NCBI GenBank assembly: GCA_903829855.1
Contig: CAIKRN010000099.1
Span: 1 to 17,485, forward strand
Length of the DNA stretch: 17,485 nucleotides
Origin: an uncultured Opitutia bacterium
GTDB taxonomy: Bacteria > Verrucomicrobiota > Verrucomicrobiia > Opitutales > UBA953
Reading direction: 5' to 3'
The translations under genes were made by a program, and so were the position numbers. Of the stretch, positions 1 to 6,057 are shown piece by piece. The number at the start of each line of letters is the position of its first letter. Within the stretch, counting starts at the first letter, position 1. The notes beneath the pieces were generated by a model. It was not told the origin of the DNA and did no database searches. It saw nothing but the letters and a program-made list of their open reading frames with translations.

Positions 1-555
1 CGCGAGGACGTGCGGCAGGTACTGAATGAATTTGCTCCGCTTATCAAAAAAAGCCGTGTCGTATTCATCGCCTTCGATGACGAAAGGGCCACCCATGTTC
101 CCAGGGTGTGCGGAATCAGGGAGGTCGCGGGGGACGCCGCCGACAAGCCAGCCAGGGTTGGCACCATTAGCCTTGAGCAGGACCGCGGCCATGCAAGTGG
201 TGGTCGTCTTACCGTGCGTGCCGGCGATGACGATATTGCGACGCTCGTTCAGCAGGCGGGTGCGGAGAAGTTCAGGAAGAGAGACGTAAGACTGGGTGCG
301 CGCCTCCAGCAGCCATTCCACTTCAGGGTGTCCACGGGAGGCGACGTTACCGACGACGACCAGATCTGGCTTCAATTGTGCGAGACGCTCGGCCGACCAG
401 CCCTCCAGGATGTCGATGCCCGCACCGCGGAGGTGATCGGACATCGGCGGATAGATACCTGTATCGGAGCCCATGACCTCATGCCCTTGGGCGCGCATCA
501 GCAAGGCGGCGTTACCCATCGCCGTGCCGCAGATGCCCATGAAATAGATGCGCAT
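1..555 (-). CDS. mpl: UDP-N-acetylmuramate:L-alanyl-gamma-D-glutamyl-meso-diaminopimelate ligase (Mpl), N-terminal part
   Basis: This is a Mur-ligase-family enzyme of peptidoglycan recycling. It attaches the recovered tripeptide L-Ala-gamma-D-Glu-meso-A2pm to UDP-MurNAc in the cytoplasm, using ATP. The reading frame opens at ATG (553-555) and runs off the left edge after 185 codons; the family is usually about 450-490 residues, so more than half is missing. Visible motifs are the N-terminal nucleotide-binding turn GICGTAMG (residues 7-14), YPPMSD (35-40), the ATP P-loop GTHGKTTT (112-119) and EGDEYDTAFFDKRSKF (161-176). The EGDEYD form, where MurC has an EADE-type motif, is what separates Mpl from MurC. 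The gene lies downstream of hpf on the same strand, but a 277-base gap with hairpins intervenes, so it is probably expressed separately. No Shine-Dalgarno sequence precedes the start. Identification is firm; only the C-terminal half is unseen. Confidence 0.93.
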   Translation of the reverse strand, partial: MRIYFMGICGTAMGNAALLMRAQGHEVMGSDTGIYPPMSDHLRGAGIDILEGWSAERLAQLKPDLVVVGNVASRGHPEVEWLLEARTQSYVSLPELLRTRLLNERRNIVIAGTHGKTTTTCMAAVLLKANGANPGWLVGGVPRDLPDSAHPGNMGGPFVIEGDEYDTAFFDKRSKFIQYLPHVLA

Positions 556-568
556 AGAGCAGATAAAA

Positions 569-616
569 GCCCTCGCGGGCCTGAGGGCGAGAAAGTTAGC
601 GGGTAGCCCGTGCTAA
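569..616 (-). promoter_or_regulatory. Two hairpins in the mpl leader, the proximal one followed by a T-run
   Basis: Read on the minus strand, two stem-loops precede the mpl start. The distal one (596-616) pairs TTAGC with GCTAA plus an inner GGG/CCC. The proximal one (569-588) is a perfect 6-base-pair GCCCTC/GAGGGC stem with an 8-base loop, followed at once by TTTTAT, and it ends 13 bases before the ATG. A GC-rich stem with a T-run so close to a start codon resembles an attenuator, or the last part of an upstream terminator. The stem is short, so function is inferred. Confidence 0.4.
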
Positions 617-622
617 ACAGGA

Positions 623-654
623 GGGCCCCGGCCACCTTGCGGCGGCCGGGGCCC
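623..654 (-). terminator. Strong GC hairpin downstream of hpf
   Basis: A perfect 11-base-pair inverted repeat made only of G and C (GGGCCCCGGCC at 623-633, complement at 644-654) has a 10-base loop. It lies about 180 bases past the hpf stop. In the hpf direction it is followed by TCCTGTTT, a weak T-tract, so it may act as an intrinsic terminator of moderate strength or as an mRNA 3'-end stabiliser. The other direction has no better tail. Confidence 0.55.
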
Positions 655-700
655 GATACCTTACTTTGACTGTGCTAACCTAGCTTTCGTTGTCGGCGAC

Positions 701-809
701 CTGACTGACCGTCCGCTACGGACGCTGTCCTTACTGCCTTACTGTCTGCTTTCACCGACTTCTGGCCGTACTGACTTCGACTTTCACTGACTTACCAGCC
801 CTCACTGAC
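701..809. repeat. Cluster of short degenerate ACTGAC-type motifs in a non-coding gap
   Basis: The 277 bases between mpl and hpf contain no plausible gene; stops occur in the frames I examined on both strands. Apart from the hairpins, ACTGAC occurs on the plus strand at 704-709, 770-775, 786-791 and 804-809, with related CTTACTG copies near 730-745. CTTTCACCGACTT (749-761) and CTTTCACTGACTT (781-793) are 12/13 identical and 32 bases apart. A 6-base-pair hairpin with a 3-base loop sits at 710-724. The arrangement is not a regular tandem array and I do not recognise a known element. It would lie in the 3' untranslated region of hpf if transcription reads through. Confidence 0.35.
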
Positions 810-832
810 AACCGGCCGGCAACGCACTGTCC

Positions 833-1192
833 TTACGCCGCCTTTCCCAACTCGCCCAGGTCTGTCGGATGCGGATGATTCCTTTTTTCCTTATCCAGGC
901 GATGGCGACGGCGAAGCTGACGGTCGACCTTATCGACCAAAATATCGATGGACTTGTACAGGTCGTCCGACTCCTCCCGGACAACAATGTCCGGGCCCGG
1001 CAGTTCCAGCCGGATTTGAGCCCCGAATTCGCGACTATGATCGCTGCAGCGGGTGTGGACGAGTTCGACGTGCACGCGGACAATCCGCGGGTTGTGGCGC
1101 AGCAGCTTCTCTGCCTTGGCGCACACCGTTTCCTTCAGGGCGTCGGTGAGGTCCATGTGGACCCCCGTCACGACGATCGGAGCACTTGTCAT
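833..1192 (-). CDS. hpf: Ribosome hibernation promoting factor, short form (HPF/RaiA family)
   Basis: A 119-residue protein of the sigma-54 modulation / ribosome-associated inhibitor family. Such proteins bind the 30S decoding region, block mRNA and tRNA binding and favour inactive ribosomes in stationary phase or starvation. The pattern fits the family: a first strand IVVTGVHMDLTDALKETV, a basic helix (KAEKLLRHNP), a second strand around VRVHVELVH, then an acidic stretch REESDDLYKSIDILVDKVDRQLRRRHRL. The length matches short HPF or YfiA and there is no room for the C-terminal dimerisation domain of long HPF. I chose ATG 1190-1192 because the product then begins at the conserved first strand; an in-frame ATG at 1234 would add 14 atypical residues and overlap the divergent dehydrogenase start. 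No Shine-Dalgarno sequence is visible. The subfamily name (HPF or RaiA) is less certain than the family. Confidence 0.85.
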   Translation of the reverse strand: MTSAPIVVTGVHMDLTDALKETVCAKAEKLLRHNPRIVRVHVELVHTRCSDHSREFGAQIRLELPGPDIVVREESDDLYKSIDILVDKVDRQLRRRHRLDKEKRNHPHPTDLGELGKAA

Positions 1193-1232
1193 GTGTGTTG
1201 TGTTTTGTGGGGTGACGTGAGACTCTGCGCCC

Positions 1233-2045
1233 ATGTCAAAGAACAAGACCGTCGATGATTTCTTCAGGAGTTTTTCCGTGGTTATCATATCAGGGGCTTC
1301 TTCCGGGATCGGACGCGCGATACTCTCGCGTATCAGTAATTCTGAGACCAACGCGTCCGTGTTCAACCTTTCCCGCACCCCACCAGAGGGGGTGCCGAAT
1401 TCCCTTAAGTTCACTCATCTTACTTGCGACCTCTCTCAACCCACTGCCCTCACGGAGGTTGTCTCTGAATTACGGAAACTAATGCCCCGAGAAGGTAAGA
1501 TGTTACTCGTTAATAACAGCGGCTTCGGGGCCTACGGGGAGTTTCCCGCCCCCGCACTCGACCACACCCTGAAGATGATTGACGTGAATGTACGCGCGCC
1601 CGTCGAACTCACGGGGCTCCTCTGGGATGAATTAAAATCGCGCGGCGGCATGGTGGCCAACGTCGCCTCGCTCGCGGGCTTCCAGCCCACGCCGCTGATG
1701 ACCACCTATGCGGCGACGAAATCATTCCTCTTGGATTGGAGTGTCGCACTTGATGCGGAGGCCAAGCGTCACGGCATCAGATGCGTAGCCATCTGCCCGG
1801 GGCCCGTCTCGACGAATTTCTCCAAGGCCGCTGGCTTCACCAGCTCCACGGGACTGAGCGGTCAGACTTCAGATGAATGTGCGGATGAGGCTGTACGCGG
1901 AATGGCCAAGCATAAACCCATAGTCATCACTGGATGGAAGCATAAGCTTCTCGCTGTGCTATCCGCTCGCCTGCCCAAGCCCTGGGCCGCCGCAATTGGC
2001 CTGCGGGTAATCCAGCGCCTGAAGCTGGATCGCTTCGTGAAGTAA
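1233..2045 (+). CDS. Short-chain dehydrogenase/reductase (classical SDR fold)
   Basis: A 270-residue NAD(P)-dependent oxidoreductase with all classical SDR landmarks: the glycine-rich cofactor loop SGASSGIG (20-27), CDL at 65-67 where the adenine ring is usually held, NNSG (94-97, the NNAG element), Asn119, catalytic Ser146, Tyr159 and Lys163 in YAATK, and PGPVSTNF (189-196). The tail after residue 230 is basic and hydrophobic (ending RLKLDRFVK), as in DltE/YqjQ-like SDRs, and might touch the membrane. The substrate cannot be read from the sequence. The start at 1233 places a short N-terminal extension before the Rossmann fold, and CCC immediately precedes the ATG. The gene is divergent from hpf (40-base gap) and convergent with recN (8-base gap), so it is probably a single-gene unit. 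Confidence 0.88.
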   Translation: MSKNKTVDDFFRSFSVVIISGASSGIGRAILSRISNSETNASVFNLSRTPPEGVPNSLKFTHLTCDLSQPTALTEVVSELRKLMPREGKMLLVNNSGFGAYGEFPAPALDHTLKMIDVNVRAPVELTGLLWDELKSRGGMVANVASLAGFQPTPLMTTYAATKSFLLDWSVALDAEAKRHGIRCVAICPGPVSTNFSKAAGFTSSTGLSGQTSDECADEAVRGMAKHKPIVITGWKHKLLAVLSARLPKPWAAAIGLRVIQRLKLDRFVK

Positions 2046-2053
2046 GCCTGAGC

Positions 2054-3715
2054 CTACTTCGCCCCATCGAGCAGCTCGCGGGCGTGCGAGAGCGCAACCT
2101 TACTGGTACGATCACCAAGCATGCGGGCCAATTCCGACTCGCGGTCCTTCCGCTTACCGTGGACTGGGCTAATTTCAACGGTCGTAGATTTATCATCCTG
2201 CGTCTTCGTCACAACCAGATGCGCGTGACCAAGGGCAGCGACCTGAGGAAGGTGCGTCACACAAAAGACCTGGTGCCCCTTGCCAAGCGCGGCCAATTCA
2301 CGGCCGACCTGCGCACCGATTTCACCACCGACATTGGCGTCGACTTCATCAAAGACCAGGACCGGCGTGCGGTCGACGGCAGCGAGGACGGTCTTCAAGG
2401 CGAGCATCACGCGCGCGGCTTCGCCGCTGGAGGCAATTTGATCAAGCGGAAGTAGGTCTTGCCCAGCATTGGGGCAGAAAAGGAAACGGACGGCATCTGC
2501 GCCATGCGGACCAAGTTCAGCAACCGCCACTTCAATGCGCAAATCGGCCTTCTTAAACCCTAATGACCCGAGCATCTTGCGAGCGGCGGCGGCGAGTTTC
2601 TCGGCCGCCTTGGTGCGAGTAGCATTAATTACCTCGGCCTGCTTGCGGAGTTCTTTCTCCACCTTAGCGGCCTCCGCTTTCAATTTCGTGACCCGCGCCT
2701 CGACGTCACCCTGCGAGGCAAGGCGGCGGCGAAGCGACTCGCGCTTCTCGCGGACCATGTCCGCGCTCGGACCGTACTTACGCCGGAACTCGAGCCAGCT
2801 ATTCATCTTTTCGTCAAGGGCGGCCGCGGCCTCCTCGTCACCCGACAGGCCACGACCAAGCCGGGCAAAGTCGGCACGGATATCCTCGGCTTCAGCCGCG
2901 AGGGAGTTCAAGCGATCGCGAAGCACATTCGCATCGGCATCAATGCGGGCGACATCGTCGCCGGCCTTCAGGAGCTTAGGGAGCACTTCACCCAGGCCAT
3001 CGGAGCCTAGCCCTGACTCCAATTGCCCCAGAAGCGCAGCCAGCTCCTGGGCGCGCGAGGAACGAGCGTGGTCGCGCTCAAGTTTAGCGATGGCGTCTTC
3101 TGAAAGATCGAGCGCATCGAGTTTTCCTAATTGTGAGCGCAGGAAAGCTTCCTCGTCTTCGGAGAGCCGTTCAGCCGTAGCAGCCTCTTCGGCCTCACGG
3201 ATGAGTTCATTGCGCTTTCGCCAGCCAGCCCGATAAGCCGCCAGCGGAGCAGCCAAGCCCGCATGTAAATCAAGCATTTCGAGTTGTGTCTCGGCCCGCA
3301 TCAATTTCTGCGGCTCACCCGGGCCGTGGAAGTCAATCCAGAGCTCGCCGAGTTGCTGGAGTTGCGTGAGCGTGGCCGATCCGCCGTTGATGGAGATACG
3401 GCCAGCCTTCGTACCGTGCACGGAGCGTTTTAAAATCAGTAGACCGTCGTCACAGAGGGGTAGGTCGAGCAACTTAAGCACCTCATCAAAGCGCTTGTCG
3501 CCATCTGTTTCCAATTCGGCTTCGACGGCGCATTCCTCCGCACCTTTACGCACAATCGTCTTCGACGCGCGGTTGCCAGCGAGGAGGGAGAGTGCGCCAA
3601 GTAGCACGGACTTACCTGCACCAGTTTCGCCCGTGACCACCGTGAAGCCTGAGCCCAATTCGAGCTCAGTACGGTCCATCAAGGCGAGGTCACGGATGTT
3701 GAGGCGGCGAATCAT
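2054..3715 (-). CDS. recN: DNA repair ATPase RecN
   Basis: An SMC-like ATPase of recombinational double-strand-break repair, 553 residues as for the family. The N-terminal ATPase half starts MIRRLNIRDLALMD and has Walker A GETGAGKS (29-36). Long charged helices about 165-390 form the coiled-coil arm. The C-terminal half carries the signature IASSGEAAR (427-435), Walker B VLVFDE (452-457) followed by VDANVGG, and the switch His488 in THLPQVA. Two motifs deviate: the signature has Ser430 where SGGE is usual, and the HGQHE-type motif reads HGPGE (130-134). The start at ATG 3713-3715 matches the family N-terminus; longer in-frame starts add unrelated residues. The ATG overlaps the yggS stop as ATGA, so translation is probably coupled. 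I see no sign of a LexA-type operator, but coupling would place recN under yggS transcription. Confidence 0.95.
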   Translation of the reverse strand: MIRRLNIRDLALMDRTELELGSGFTVVTGETGAGKSVLLGALSLLAGNRASKTIVRKGAEECAVEAELETDGDKRFDEVLKLLDLPLCDDGLLILKRSVHGTKAGRISINGGSATLTQLQQLGELWIDFHGPGEPQKLMRAETQLEMLDLHAGLAAPLAAYRAGWRKRNELIREAEEAATAERLSEDEEAFLRSQLGKLDALDLSEDAIAKLERDHARSSRAQELAALLGQLESGLGSDGLGEVLPKLLKAGDDVARIDADANVLRDRLNSLAAEAEDIRADFARLGRGLSGDEEAAAALDEKMNSWLEFRRKYGPSADMVREKRESLRRRLASQGDVEARVTKLKAEAAKVEKELRKQAEVINATRTKAAEKLAAAARKMLGSLGFKKADLRIEVAVAELGPHGADAVRFLFCPNAGQDLLPLDQIASSGEAARVMLALKTVLAAVDRTPVLVFDEVDANVGGEIGAQVGRELAALGKGHQVFCVTHLPQVAALGHAHLVVTKTQDDKSTTVEISPVHGKRKDRESELARMLGDRTSKVALSHARELLDGAK

Positions 3716-4410
3716 GCGGATGGACGACTTCCGAACAAAGCGGAGCCGACACGGACACAAGTAGAACCTGCTGCGACCGCGGATTCAAGGTCTCCGCTCA
3801 TGCCCATAGATAATTCTGGCAGGGCAACGCCGAAGCGCGCGGCCAAGTCGTCCCGGCAAAGTCGTAACGCAGCAAATGCGCGATCGGCCACCGCGGGGTC
3901 ATCGGAAAGCGGGGCGATGGCCATCAGCCCACCAACCCGGAGGGAAGGACAGGCCAAGGCCGCCTCAAGGAGGCGCGGGGCGTCGGCTAGGTCGCAGCCG
4001 AACTTCGCGGGATCGTTACCCGAATTCACCTGGAGAAGTATCTCACGCTTCAGCCCCATCTCGCCAGCGAGGCGGCCGAGGCGGGTGGTCAGTTCAGCGG
4101 AATCGACACTCTGGATGACATCAAAGACCTGCAGAGCCTGCTTGGCCTTATTGGACTGCAGGTGGCCAATCAGTTCCCAATGGAGGTCGGGCGGAGCCAA
4201 GGGGCGCTTCTGAATGGCCTCTTGGACTCGATTCTCACCCACCGACCTCAGCCCATACCCATAAGCAAGGACGGCGGCCTCGACGGGGTGCGTCTTGGTA
4301 ACCGGCAACAGGCGGACGGTGGCTGGGTCGCGGCCCACCTGGGCACAGACGGCCTTAATACGGGCCTGCACCCCATCACAATGGGCCTTAAACTGGTCAG
4401 CGGAGACCAT
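3712..4410 (-). CDS. yggS: YggS-family pyridoxal-phosphate homeostasis protein
   Basis: A 232-residue single-domain PLP-binding TIM-barrel protein (YggS/PLPBP/PROSC family). It carries no known catalysis of its own and buffers vitamin B6 and amino-acid pools in the cytoplasm. The PLP lysine is Lys39 in LLPVTKTHP. GENRVQEA follows, then HWELIGHLQSNK, the HLQxNK signature, and a C-terminal phosphate-binding GMSGDLESAVAAGSTCVRVG with ALFG. ATG 4408-4410 gives the normal family length. An in-frame ATG at 4510-4512 would add 34 proline-rich residues without family resemblance and would put the start inside the lysR promoter, so I prefer the shorter form. The stop overlaps the recN start by four bases. 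Pairing yggS with recN is not the usual neighbourhood (often proC, ylm or pilT genes). Confidence 0.92.
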   Translation of the reverse strand: MVSADQFKAHCDGVQARIKAVCAQVGRDPATVRLLPVTKTHPVEAAVLAYGYGLRSVGENRVQEAIQKRPLAPPDLHWELIGHLQSNKAKQALQVFDVIQSVDSAELTTRLGRLAGEMGLKREILLQVNSGNDPAKFGCDLADAPRLLEAALACPSLRVGGLMAIAPLSDDPAVADRAFAALRLCRDDLAARFGVALPELSMGMSGDLESAVAAGSTCVRVGSALFGSRPSA

Positions 4411-4502
4411 TTGAACCAGAGGGAGGGAGAACAGGCGGGGAGTCAATGCGAGGGGCGTACCTGGACGCCGAGGTGCCTCAAAATCGATAAGCAAATCTAC
4501 AC

Positions 4503-4531
4503 TTGAAGGCATTTCCCATTAGTTTTATTAA
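4503..4531 (+). promoter_or_regulatory. Predicted sigma-70-type promoter of the LysR-type gene
   Basis: TTGAAG (4503-4508) and TATTAA (4526-4531) are separated by exactly 17 bases. The expected start point near 4538 would leave a leader of about 14 bases before the ATG at 4552, so the mRNA leader would be very short. The match is good but unsupported by data. Confidence 0.5.
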
Positions 4532-4532
4532 T
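4518..4532 (+). promoter_or_regulatory. Predicted LysR-box (ATTA-N7-TAAT, T-N11-A) overlapping the -10 element
   Basis: ATTAGTTTTATTAAT is a 15-base dyad with perfect ATTA/TAAT outer arms and the T-N11-A spacing (T4519, A4531) typical of LysR-type regulator sites. It covers the predicted -10 hexamer of the regulator's own promoter and lies 20-34 bases before its ATG, which fits negative autoregulation. It also lies upstream of divergent yggS-recN, so that operon may be a target. Confidence 0.45.
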
Positions 4533-4551
4533 CCTGCTGACTTTAACTCCC

Positions 4552-5451
4552 ATGCATATCGAGAACCTGAAGATCTTCCGCGACCTGGTGGACAATGAAA
4601 GTTTCTCCAAGGCCGCCAAACTCAACGCCATCACCCAGTCCGCCGTGAGCCAGCAGCTCCGCTCAATGGAGAAGCATTTTAACGTCCTGATCGTCGATCG
4701 GAGTCAAAAGCAGTTCCGCCTCACCCGCGAAGGCCGGAGCCTCTATGAGGCGGCCAAGGATATCCTAAACCGCTACGAACAGGTCGGCAGCGAGATGCAG
4801 GAGATGCGCAAAGTCGTCAGCGGGACCGTGCACATCTCCACCATCGTCTCGATTGGCCTCCATGAGCTCCCCCCCCACGTAAAGAGCTTCATGCAAGAGT
4901 TTCCACATGTGAACGTACGCGTCGAATACCGCCGCTCAAACCTCGTGTACGACGATGTTATCTCTAACGCCGTCGATTTCGGCTTGGTGGCCTTCCCTCA
5001 GAAAACTCGCCAGGTTGAGATTATCCCACTCATGGAAGACCAACTGGTCGCCATCTGCTCGCCGCGACACAAGCTCGCGGCGAAGAAGGAAATCGATCTC
5101 GCCGACCTGCAGGGCGGCAAGTTCATCGGCTTCGACCAAGATATTCCGACTCGCAAGGCACTCGATCAATTCTTCCGTGAACAGCGCATCGAACTCGAGC
5201 CTTCCATGGAGTTCGACAATATCGAAACGCTCAAGCGCGCCGTCGAGGTCGATGCCGGCGTGGCGCTCGTCCCTGAGGGCACAATTCGTCAAGAAGTCGA
5301 ACAAGGTACGCTCGTCATGCTGCGCCTCCGCGACCGTCGCGTGGCCCGCCCGCTAGCGATACTGCATCGCAAGGGGCGCGTCCTGACCCCAGCCATGAAG
5401 CGCTTCATGACGCACCTGCTCAACAGCACGAGCGTCAAAAACAGCGCTTAA
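4552..5451 (+). CDS. LysR-type transcriptional regulator
   Basis: A 299-residue regulator of standard LysR length. The N-terminal winged helix-turn-helix (about 1-62) shows SFSKAAKLNAITQSAVSQQL (18-37) as the recognition element. A linker helix follows to about residue 88, then a two-lobed effector domain beginning SGTVHISTIVSIGLHELPP. The C-terminal half contains GVALVPEGT, as in most family members. The effector is not readable from the sequence. The linker and start of the effector domain (VSGTVHIST) recall the CysL/CbbR-like branch, but I would not name it. It is transcribed divergently from yggS-recN across a region with a dyad matching the LysR-box pattern, and its stop abuts the stop of the convergent membrane protein gene with no base between. 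No Shine-Dalgarno sequence precedes the ATG, which follows CTCCC. Confidence 0.93.
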   Translation: MHIENLKIFRDLVDNESFSKAAKLNAITQSAVSQQLRSMEKHFNVLIVDRSQKQFRLTREGRSLYEAAKDILNRYEQVGSEMQEMRKVVSGTVHISTIVSIGLHELPPHVKSFMQEFPHVNVRVEYRRSNLVYDDVISNAVDFGLVAFPQKTRQVEIIPLMEDQLVAICSPRHKLAAKKEIDLADLQGGKFIGFDQDIPTRKALDQFFREQRIELEPSMEFDNIETLKRAVEVDAGVALVPEGTIRQEVEQGTLVMLRLRDRRVARPLAILHRKGRVLTPAMKRFMTHLLNSTSVKNSA

Positions 5452-6054
5452 TCAGACGCGGCGAGAGGCGGTCCGGGAAGCGACCGAAAGGCCGGGGAGT
5501 GCTTGCCCGAAGAGAAAGCCACACCCAAGCCAGAGCATGGACTGATCGGCGGGGGCCCGCAGGGCGGTGCCCGCGAAGCCCCACCAAAGCAGCGCACCCA
5601 GCACGGGCTCCCAGCACCTCCGCAAGGCGGCTCGAGCGAGCGACCAAGAGCCCAGCAATACGCAAGCTAGGGCGGCGGCCATGGGTGCGGCAAGCAAGCC
5701 AAGCGCGAAGTGGGCATACGTAATAAAACTCAACGCCACGACCAATCCGGCAAGTAGCGCGGTGTTCACCCGGAAGTGGGTAGGCAGTAAATAAAGTTTC
5801 ACGCGGTGCGCGTGGAGATAATAAAGCGACGCCATCACAGCCATGACGAGTGTGAGCGTCCAGACAAAGAAAAGCCCGCGGACGGGAATCGCGTATTGGT
5901 CGATCGCCCATTGCGCCAGGAAACACTTGGCCGCGATCAGCGACCAAATGGTGCCGAGACGATCGGTGACCAAGGCCTCGCGATAGGCCCGTTCGACGGA
6001 GAGCGAGAGCTCTGCATCATGGGCGGAAGGCAAAGAAGTGACGGAGGGTGACAT
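5452..6054 (-). CDS. Small polytopic membrane protein of unknown function
   Basis: A 200-residue protein I do not recognise. After a polar N-terminus (about 1-35) come hydrophobic stretches at about 60-80, 98-116, 118-140, 150-166 and 172-190, so four or five membrane spans are likely. A basic loop HAHRVKLYLLPTHFR (81-95) and the RTASRR tail would sit on the cytoplasmic side by the positive-inside rule. It starts 3 bases after the stop of the 480-residue gene upstream and is almost certainly co-transcribed with it. There is no signal peptide, catalytic motif or cysteine pair. It may be a membrane partner of the upstream protein, which is inferred from operon structure only. Its stop touches that of the convergent LysR-type gene, and no terminator lies between them. 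Confidence 0.72.
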   Translation of the reverse strand: MSPSVTSLPSAHDAELSLSVERAYREALVTDRLGTIWSLIAAKCFLAQWAIDQYAIPVRGLFFVWTLTLVMAVMASLYYLHAHRVKLYLLPTHFRVNTALLAGLVVALSFITYAHFALGLLAAPMAAALACVLLGSWSLARAALRRCWEPVLGALLWWGFAGTALRAPADQSMLWLGCGFLFGQALPGLSVASRTASRRV

Positions 6055-6057
6055 ACA

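Noticed and set aside
10..606. 198-codon open frame on the plus strand at the left edge
   Set aside because: It is antisense to mpl, whose Mur-ligase motifs are unmistakable on the minus strand.
556..832. CRISPR array in the repeat-rich gap
   Set aside because: The motifs are 6-13 bases, irregularly spaced and degenerate, with no constant repeat and spacer lengths.
1193..1234. Longer hpf start at 1234 and a TTGACA hexamer near it as an hpf promoter
   Set aside because: The extra residues do not fit the family, and no acceptable -10 hexamer lies 16-19 bases from TTGACA on that strand.
2469..3236. 255-codon open frame on the plus strand inside recN
   Set aside because: It is antisense to a well-supported RecN, its product is Ser/Arg/Ala-rich as expected from the opposite strand of GC-rich DNA, and it has no domain.
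4411..4512. Longer yggS start with a 34-residue N-terminal extension
   Set aside because: The extension is proline-rich, lacks family similarity and would overlap the lysR promoter and LysR-box; the shorter start gives normal family length.
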